Assembly: GCA_023230175.1 (NCBI GenBank) | Contig: JALNXV010000183.1 | Location: forward strand, 1 to 7,141 | Length of the DNA stretch: 7,141 nucleotides | From: Candidatus Cloacimonadota bacterium | GTDB taxonomy: Bacteria > Cloacimonadota > Cloacimonadia > Cloacimonadales > WRIO01 | Direction of reading: 5' to 3' | Part shown: piece by piece, positions 1-4,425 of the stretch | How positions within the stretch are numbered: the first letter of the stretch is position 1 | Layout: each line of letters opens with the position of its first letter | Program-made: the position numbers and the translations under genes | The notes under the pieces: model-generated | What the model was told of the DNA's origin: nothing | Database searches by the model: none | The model's input: only the letters and a program-made list of their open reading frames with translations

Positions 1-844
1 GACTTTTGTCATATATTCTGCCACCTACAATAAGTTTATTTTCAGTTGGGTAAGTTTGAAAATCAAAGTATTGTAATCTTTTATTTTTAGTAATGACGGT
101 TTTATTTATCAAGTCTAAGCCTTTATTTGATGGATATATCGTTACTAATGCGTTGGCGTGTTCTTTTTTTGGGGTAATTCTGACTTGAATACTATTGTCA
201 TTAAAAGCAATTGCTGATGGGTAGGCACTGTAAGTATGTAATCTATCTTCTTCTTCCCATCCGAAACCTAATTTTAAGTCATTTAAAGAACCGGGGTCAA
301 CATAAATATTTCCTGTTATATGTTGGATGCCGTATGATTTCAAAGAGTCTGCAAAGTTTTTAAATGTTAGATGGATAATATTTCTTTTAAAGCTATCATT
401 CCAAGTAGGATCTCCTTGAACTTTCACATACAAATCTCCCTGTAAAATCCCATCATAAACTTGACCCGATTTGTAAAAGGATGTAGTCCAACGAAAATCT
501 TTGTTTAGAAGATTATATGCTGCAGCAGTTGTAACTAGTTTCATATTAGATGCCGGTATCATTGCAATATCAGCATTTTTTTCATAAAGTTTTTGGTTAG
601 AATCAAGAGAAACAATGCTTATTCCGCTAAGGCAATTATAATAATTATATTCATTGATGATATTATCAATATTTTGTCTTAATTTATGAATGTCTTTACT
701 TATAGGAAGAATATTTTCAGTTTGTGGGGTAGGTATGTTTGCTTGTTTTTCATAATCAAAACTTGAAGTAAGTAAGATTATGCACGTAAGTCCAATGCTA
801 ACTTTTAATAATCTTATTATAGTATTTTTAATTGTAAAAATCAT
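1..844 (-). CDS. dacB: D-alanyl-D-alanine carboxypeptidase, PBP4 type (peptidase S13), 3' end cut by window
   Basis: This is a penicillin-binding protein of the PBP4/DacB class, which trims or cleaves peptide cross-links of peptidoglycan in the periplasm. I translated 281 residues from an ATG at 844; an in-frame TAA lies two codons upstream. Residues about 9-27 form a hydrophobic segment after a Lys/Arg-containing start, consistent with a Sec signal peptide; the Cys at 21 is not in a lipobox. The active-site SxxK is Ser99-Asn-Met-Lys102 in the context IPASNMK, followed by TTAAA as is typical of S13 enzymes. Further family marks are GDLYVKVQGDP (about 136-146) and SAIAFNDNSIQVRITP (about 210-225). 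The SxN and KTG boxes would lie beyond the window edge, so activity cannot be judged. It is the last visible gene of the leftward operon, 21 bases after its neighbour, with no strong ribosome-binding site. Class assignment is firm; the exact symbol is less so. Confidence 0.88.
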   Translation of the reverse strand, partial: MIFTIKNTIIRLLKVSIGLTCIILLTSSFDYEKQANIPTPQTENILPISKDIHKLRQNIDNIINEYNYYNCLSGISIVSLDSNQKLYEKNADIAMIPASNMKLVTTAAAYNLLNKDFRWTTSFYKSGQVYDGILQGDLYVKVQGDPTWNDSFKRNIIHLTFKNFADSLKSYGIQHITGNIYVDPGSLNDLKLGFGWEEEDRLHTYSAYPSAIAFNDNSIQVRITPKKEHANALVTIYPSNKGLDLINKTVITKNKRLQYFDFQTYPTENKLIVGGRIYDKS

Positions 845-860
845 ATTTTATTTTAACCTG

Positions 861-894
861 TTTATTTAGATATTTAATTTATTTAGATAATTAT
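861..894. repeat. Short tandem duplication (about 17-base unit) at a gene end
   Basis: TTTATTTAGATA occurs at 861-872 and again at 878-889, giving a 17-base unit repeated back to back with decaying similarity. It covers the last codons and stop of the 204-aa gene and part of the 21-base gap before the PBP4 gene. Because 17 is not a multiple of three, the second copy is read in another frame, which is where the TAA stop arises. A slipped-strand duplication is the simple explanation. No function is implied. Confidence 0.6.
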
Positions 895-1480
895 TTTTAA
901 AAAACCGCCAAAATACTACAGGGTATTCAATGGTAAGGTTTTGTTGCTTATTCCAGCCTTTTTCAATAAAGATTAGGGATACTTTTACATAAAAGATTTG
1001 TTCCAAATCTGCTAAATTTGGGTTAGGGTTGCTTGTGTAGATAATATGTCCGTCAGCATCTTCACCTGATTTAATGTAATAAGTAAAAATGTTAGATTCT
1101 TTAATCTGAAAAGGTAAAGAATTAAAGACTTCTACGCTATCTGATAAAACTGATATATATGTTTGTTCTAGGCTATTTTGAACAGCTGTAATCGTATATT
1201 GAGTAAAAACAGTATCTGCATAAGATGGTTTTGTGAAAAATGTGAATTCATTTTCTTTTGCTGTACTAATTATTTGGTCAGTACTTTTAAGGTTTCTTCC
1301 AACAGATTCAAGATAAGTTAAGTCAATAAATTCTGTTATTTCATTACCGACGGTATTTAAAGATAATAGGGTTTGAATATTATAATTCATTTGTTGAATA
1401 TTAAATATAGAATTAACTATTGTTATGATCACCATTGTTCCGGCAATAATCGCTCCGATTATATCAAGTAAAACTATCAT
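866..1480 (-). CDS. Hypothetical single-pass membrane protein, pilin-like layout, in secretion-ATPase operon
   Basis: I do not recognise a named family. The 204-aa product starts with a hydrophobic segment (about residues 2-25, MIVLLDIIGAIIAGTMVIIT), continues with a polar helical stretch (about 27-75), and ends in a beta-strand-rich part with alternating hydrophobic residues (YVKVSLIFI, then LTIEYPVVFW). This is the layout of type IV pilins and minor pseudopilins. However, there is no short basic leader, no Gly-Phe cleavage site and no Glu5, so it is probably not processed by prepilin peptidase. One N-terminal anchor with the bulk outside the membrane is predicted. The ATG at 1480 follows the previous gene's tandem stops directly (TAATAAATG) and has only a weak GCGGA upstream, suggesting translational coupling. 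By position it is probably a structural or assembly part of the machine driven by the ATPase two genes upstream; that role is inference. Confidence 0.72.
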   Translation of the reverse strand: MIVLLDIIGAIIAGTMVIITIVNSIFNIQQMNYNIQTLLSLNTVGNEITEFIDLTYLESVGRNLKSTDQIISTAKENEFTFFTKPSYADTVFTQYTITAVQNSLEQTYISVLSDSVEVFNSLPFQIKESNIFTYYIKSGEDADGHIIYTSNPNPNLADLEQIFYVKVSLIFIEKGWNKQQNLTIEYPVVFWRFFKNNYLNKLNI

Positions 1481-1483
1481 TTA

Positions 1484-1936
1484 TTATAATCCGCTTAATG
1501 TCATATCGCTAAAAACTTTGATATAAGAGCCGAGAAATAGCGAATCACTTTTTACTGTAGTGCTGATTTCTACTGTTAATTTTTGATGGTCACTTGTTCC
1601 TGAAATATCTTCAGTGTTGCCTGATTGATCACAGTATTCAGAGATGATAGAGTATTTATAATCAGTATCTAAGTAATCAATATCAAGAGTATTGGTAGCA
1701 TCGTAAAATTGCTTGGTCTTATATTTTTCATAGAGTTCTTCAAAACTTGTTTGGTCGCTTACCATTTCTATTTCAAATTGTTGAAAGATATAATCAGATA
1801 TTTTAATCGCTTGAGTGTAAAATAGTTTACTCTCAGCTAAATCTATTTGAAAAAACATATTATTATAAATAGTGATAATTAGTGTAGAAAATAACACCAC
1901 AGCAAGCAATACCATTAACATTTGTCCCATACTCAT
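1484..1936 (-). CDS. Hypothetical small membrane protein, pilin-like layout, directly after the ATPase gene
   Basis: The 150-aa product is unrecognised by name. Residues about 5-24 form one hydrophobic helix (GQMLMVLLAVVLFSTLIITI). A charged amphipathic stretch with DLAESKLFYTQAIKISDYIFQQFE follows (about 32-55), then a soluble C-terminal part ending in strand-like segments (KLTVEISTTV; SYIKVFSDMTLSGL). The Gly4-Gln5 position superficially recalls a prepilin site, but the leader has no Lys/Arg, Phe+1 is replaced by Gln and Glu+5 by Val. The start ATG lies 2 bases after the ATPase stop, with GGAAGA inside the end of the ATPase gene as a possible ribosome-binding site; a second ATG two codons later is an alternative. 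It resembles its downstream neighbour in architecture but not obviously in sequence, so the two may be partners in one envelope complex. Confidence 0.75.
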   Translation of the reverse strand: MSMGQMLMVLLAVVLFSTLIITIYNNMFFQIDLAESKLFYTQAIKISDYIFQQFEIEMVSDQTSFEELYEKYKTKQFYDATNTLDIDYLDTDYKYSIISEYCDQSGNTEDISGTSDHQKLTVEISTTVKSDSLFLGSYIKVFSDMTLSGL

Positions 1937-1938
1937 AA

Positions 1939-3723
1939 TTAATCTTCCGACGTATTATAAATTATCTCTTCAAGAGATGTAATACCGTTTCTAATCCTAT
2001 CAATACCGGAATCTTTTAGAGAAAGCATTCCTTGTGATTCTGCGATAATTCTAACCTTTTCTTCGTCAATTTCACTGGATGATTCTAAGATTGCTTTTTT
2101 AATTTCAGGTGAAAAATAAAGAGCTTCGCAAATATTGGTTCTGCCTTTATATCCATTTGTGCATTTTTTACATCCCTGTCCTGCTTCAAAGATATTGCCG
2201 TTATCAATGTCTGTTTGAGTAAGTCCAAAATTAAGTGCTAAATCATATTTTTCTTTTGATAAGGGTTTTTTACATTCCGGGCAAAGCTTTCTAACTAATC
2301 TTTGAGCTATGACGATGTTGATTACATTTGCTAATAAAAATGGTTCTACACCCATTTTAAACAATCTGGAAATGGTCGAAGGTGCATCATTTGTATGAAG
2401 AGTCGATAAGGTAAGATGTCCTGTGTTTGAAAGTTTGATTGCTATGTCGGCAGTTATTTTATCTCTTATCTCGCCGACTAAGACAACGTCAGGATCGTGC
2501 CTAAGAATAGAACGTATAGCTTGATCAAAACTTAATTTATGACTAATTTTTATTTGTCTAGCTCCATTGATGACATATTCAACCGGGTCTTCGCAAGTTA
2601 ATACATTTTTTGATGGATCAGCTACGTGATGTAAAGCTGCCATTAAGGTAGTACTTTTACCACTTCCGGTTGGACCGGTAACTAAAACCATACCTTTTGA
2701 GTGTGATAATGATTTAAAGAAATCTTTTTCTGCTTTCTCTTGAAATCCTAAGGCTTTTAAGTCCGTTATTACGTTTCTGTCATCAATTACTCTGATAACT
2801 ATGCTTTCGTAGCGTCTTTCATACTCTGCTGAAGTAATTGGTAATATTGAAACACGAAATCTAATCAAATGCCCGTCAACAGTTCTTTGGGCAAATCCGT
2901 CTTGGGCTGTATCACGTTCAAATCTGTCAACTCCGACAGAACGGTCTTTCACTACCGCAGCCATAGCTTCAGGTGATGTATGTTCTTGTCTGTGCCATAA
3001 ACTTAATTTACCGTCAATTCTGAAATGAAATTCTACTGCATTTTTTTTGTAAGGAATTATGTGAATATCACTTGCTTTTTTACGTGCAGCTTCTATCAAA
3101 CAGCCTTCAAAAAGGTTTATTAATAAACTTTTATTTATTTCTTCATCAATAGCATTTTCATTTAATGAATCATCAGCGTCAATTTCATCAGATATTGGAT
3201 TGTCAACTTCTTGTAATAATTCTAAAAACTCATTTTTTTGTGGAGAAATTAATTGTATCAATTCCTCTAAAACCTTTTTTTGACAATAAACAATTTCATA
3301 TCGTTTAAACTCTGTGTTGGCAGGTATCTTCTCTATTACTTTATTTGTAACATCTGACGCCAAAATTATCAAGGTTGTTCTGACACCCAATTGCACTTGA
3401 AATGGTAATACATTATTAAAAAATAACTCTTTTTTTAAATTCTCATCAAATTTTGCTAATATATCTTTTGAGTGTTTTATCTGTGAATTGTCAAGCTTGG
3501 ATGGTGAAATAGTTATTGATCTAAATGCGTATATTTCAGCTAACGTACTGAAAACTAAATGATGATCAATATCAAAATCATTTACTAATATATCGCCAAG
3601 CTTTCTCCCATTGGGTGCTTCTTGTTGTTGCCTTTCTAAGGCTTGATATAATATTTGTTCGTCAATTATGTCTTTTTTTAATAATACTTGTCCCAATCTT
3701 GACTTATCTAACAATCTTACCAC
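1939..3723 (-). CDS. GspE/PilB-type secretion or pilus assembly ATPase with N-terminal MshEN domain
   Basis: This is a cytoplasmic hexameric ATPase of the type II secretion / type IV pilus assembly family, which powers extension of a (pseudo)pilus. Numbering is from the GTG at 3723. An MshEN domain occupies about residues 8-160 and opens with RLGQVLLKKDII; it is followed by an acidic linker (about 165-200) and the N2 domain (KASDIHIIPY, 216-225). The motor domain is complete: Walker A GPTGSGKST (350-358, Lys356), Asp box CEDPVEY (377-383), Walker B with DVVLVGEIRD (412-421, Glu418) and His box TGHLTLSTLHTNDA (434-447). The zinc tetracysteine is intact (CPEC 481-484, CKKC 518-521). The 594-aa length is normal for the family. 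It leads a leftward operon with two pilin-like membrane proteins and a PBP4. The annotated start is GTG, but TTG at 3714 has a better placed ribosome-binding site. Sequence alone does not decide between pilus and secretion roles. Confidence 0.95.
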   Translation of the reverse strand: MVRLLDKSRLGQVLLKKDIIDEQILYQALERQQQEAPNGRKLGDILVNDFDIDHHLVFSTLAEIYAFRSITISPSKLDNSQIKHSKDILAKFDENLKKELFFNNVLPFQVQLGVRTTLIILASDVTNKVIEKIPANTEFKRYEIVYCQKKVLEELIQLISPQKNEFLELLQEVDNPISDEIDADDSLNENAIDEEINKSLLINLFEGCLIEAARKKASDIHIIPYKKNAVEFHFRIDGKLSLWHRQEHTSPEAMAAVVKDRSVGVDRFERDTAQDGFAQRTVDGHLIRFRVSILPITSAEYERRYESIVIRVIDDRNVITDLKALGFQEKAEKDFFKSLSHSKGMVLVTGPTGSGKSTTLMAALHHVADPSKNVLTCEDPVEYVINGARQIKISHKLSFDQAIRSILRHDPDVVLVGEIRDKITADIAIKLSNTGHLTLSTLHTNDAPSTISRLFKMGVEPFLLANVINIVIAQRLVRKLCPECKKPLSKEKYDLALNFGLTQTDIDNGNIFEAGQGCKKCTNGYKGRTNICEALYFSPEIKKAILESSSEIDEEKVRIIAESQGMLSLKDSGIDRIRNGITSLEEIIYNTSED

Positions 3724-3726
3724 CTT
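3712..3726 (-). promoter_or_regulatory. Ribosome-binding site suggesting a TTG start for the ATPase gene
   Basis: On the minus strand AAGGTGGT (3726 to 3719) matches the anti-Shine-Dalgarno partner AAGGAGGT in seven of eight bases and is followed, four bases later, by TTG at 3714-3712. The GTG at 3723 lies inside this motif and has only an A-rich tract and GCAAG before it. Starting at TTG gives a protein of 591 aa beginning MLDKSRLG, which leaves the RLG motif of MshEN intact near the N-terminus as usual. TTG is a rarer start codon, so the call is moderate. Confidence 0.5.
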
Positions 3727-3743
3727 GCTTTTTTTTCGAGGTT

Positions 3744-3772
3744 ATTATTTGAAAAGTATGTAAATTTGGCAA
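3744..3772 (-). promoter_or_regulatory. Promoter of the leftward ATPase operon
   Basis: Read on the minus strand, TTGCCA (3772-3767) and AATAAT (3749-3744) are separated by 17 bases. Each matches the sigma-70 consensus in five of six positions. The expected start of transcription is near 3737, giving a leader of only about 15-25 bases before the ATPase start. No operator-like repeat overlaps it, unlike the groES promoter on the other strand. Confidence 0.62.
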
Positions 3773-3782
3773 GTTTTTTTTT

Positions 3783-3798
3783 AAATATTTAAATATTT
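3783..3798. repeat. AT-only perfect palindrome between the divergent promoters
   Basis: AAATATTTAAATATTT is identical to its own reverse complement over 16 bases. It lies between the -35 hexamers of the leftward ATPase promoter (ends 3772) and the rightward groES promoter (begins 3810). It may be an AT-rich upstream element or a protein site serving either promoter. In such AT-rich DNA it could also be chance. Confidence 0.4.
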
Positions 3799-3809
3799 GC
3801 AAAAATTTC

Positions 3810-3837
3810 TTGACTAAAATTATTAGCAAACTAAATT
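3810..3837 (+). promoter_or_regulatory. groES promoter
   Basis: TTGACT (3810-3815) and TAAATT (3832-3837) are separated by 16 bases and match the sigma-70 hexamers in five and four of six positions. Transcription would begin near 3844, leaving a leader of about 64 bases before the groES ATG at 3908. The -10 box and start site lie inside the CIRCE-like repeat (3823-3849), so a bound repressor would block polymerase. Confidence 0.6.
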
Positions 3838-3849
3838 GGTGTTTGCTAA
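3823..3849. promoter_or_regulatory. CIRCE-like heat-shock operator (variant HrcA site)
   Basis: A perfect inverted repeat of two 9-base arms, TTAGCAAAC and GTTTGCTAA, is separated by exactly 9 bases (3832-3840). The classical CIRCE operator bound by the HrcA repressor is TTAGCACTC-N9-GAGTGCTAA upstream of groE and dnaK operons. Here the arm and spacer lengths and the outer TTAGCA/TGCTAA are identical, while the inner CTC/GAG is replaced symmetrically by AAC/GTT. It overlaps the groES -10 and start site. HrcA binding is inferred from geometry, partial sequence identity and the gene controlled. Confidence 0.82.
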
Positions 3850-3896
3850 AAATGAAATTAGCCTTATATTATTAAAAGTAAAAATTAAAAAATTAT

Positions 3897-3901
3897 GGAG
3901 G
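3897..3901 (+). promoter_or_regulatory. groES ribosome-binding site that fixes the start
   Basis: GGAGG lies six bases before the ATG at 3908. This rules out the longer in-frame reading from 3836, whose TTG would sit within the operator and promoter region and add residues absent from GroES proteins. Confidence 0.9.
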
Positions 3902-3907
3902 TATCAG

Positions 3908-4180
3908 ATGAAAATTCAACCTATTGAAGACAGAGTTCTTATCGAACTTAAGGATGATGTTGTAGAAAAAAATGTTGGAGGAATTATTATTCCTGACACT
4001 GCTAAAGATAAACCAAATATCGGTGAAGTCGTTGCTGTCGGTACTGACGAAGATTTGAAAAAGATTATTAAAGTTGGTGACAAAGTTATCTATGCAAAAT
4101 ATAGTGGTACTGAAATTGAAGTTGATGGTAAAAAATATCTTATCGTTACCAAAAACGATATCTTGGCAGTTGTAGCATAA
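3908..4180 (+). CDS. groES: Co-chaperonin GroES (Hsp10)
   Basis: GroES forms a seven-membered lid on the GroEL chamber and helps ATP-driven folding of cytoplasmic proteins. The 90-aa product starts MKIQPIEDRVLIEL, the standard N-terminal signature; family members are usually about 94-97 aa. The mobile loop around residues 16-34 contains GGIIIPDTAKDKP, with Ile25-Ile-Ile at the position of the hydrophobic tripeptide that docks into GroEL. GEVVAVG (39-45), KVGDKVIYAKYSGTEI (56-70) and the end NDILAVVA complete the fold. It is a single-gene unit: its own promoter and CIRCE-like operator lie upstream and a terminator starts 20 bases after the stop. No groEL follows, so GroEL must be encoded elsewhere. 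Heat-shock control by HrcA is likely from the operator. Confidence 0.97.
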   Translation: MKIQPIEDRVLIELKDDVVEKNVGGIIIPDTAKDKPNIGEVVAVGTDEDLKKIIKVGDKVIYAKYSGTEIEVDGKKYLIVTKNDILAVVA

Positions 4181-4199
4181 TCTAACATTGATGTGTTTT

Positions 4200-4226
4200 A
4201 AGCAGGGTTTTTACCCTGCTTTTTTT
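4200..4226 (+). terminator. Intrinsic terminator after groES
   Basis: AGCAGGGT (4201-4208) pairs perfectly with ACCCTGCT (4213-4220) around a TTTT loop; an extra A-T pair (4200/4221) extends the stem. A run of T residues (4220-4226) follows. It begins 20 bases after the groES stop and closes a monocistronic transcript. Confidence 0.92.
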
Positions 4227-4234
4227 GATGTGCG

Positions 4235-4294
4235 AGCATCTTTAATACAAGGGACCTCCAAGATGCTTTTTTCCATCCTGGAGGTCCCTTGTAT
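4235..4294. repeat. Intergenic palindromic element with two competing hairpins
   Basis: Arms at 4245-4260 (ATACAAGGGACCTCCA) and 4279-4294 are perfect reverse complements over 16 bases. After one mismatch the stem goes on with GATG/CATC (4262-4265 with 4274-4277), leaving an 8-base loop. An alternative fold pairs AGCATCTT (4235-4242) with AAGATGCT (4260-4267) and ends in six T residues (4267-4272), like a terminator. The two folds share 4260-4265 and the second encloses the first arm of the first, so only one can form. Its local GC is well above its surroundings. It may be a mobile or dispersed intergenic repeat, an attenuator or a small structured RNA; I cannot tell which. Confidence 0.8.
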
Positions 4295-4361
4295 GATAGT
4301 TTAATTTTAGCTGCTTTTTATGGGCATTTATATGGCTTCCTTTAAGATTTCAAAATTTTTA

Positions 4362-4388
4362 TTGACATTTTTTTGATAGTCAATTAAT
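4362..4388 (+). promoter_or_regulatory. Possible promoter of the outer-membrane protein gene
   Basis: TTGACA (4362-4367) is a perfect -35 hexamer. The -10 is poor: ATTAAT (4383-4388) at a short 15-base spacing matches four of six bases, and no better hexamer occurs at 16-18 bases. It lies after the palindromic element and about 40 bases before the start codon, so it would give an independent transcript. Confidence 0.38.
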
Positions 4389-4425
4389 CAACGTGAATAG
4401 AATTAATTTATTTAAAGGATAGCTT

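Noticed and set aside
1484..1936. Type IV prepilin cleavage site at Gly4-Gln5
   Set aside because: There is no basic leader, and the Phe+1 and Glu+5 positions are Gln and Val, so prepilin peptidase processing is not supported.
3836..3907. 24-residue N-terminal extension of GroES
   Set aside because: GroES proteins begin at MKIQPIEDRV; the ATG at 3908 has an ideal GGAGG, and the extension falls in the operator and leader.
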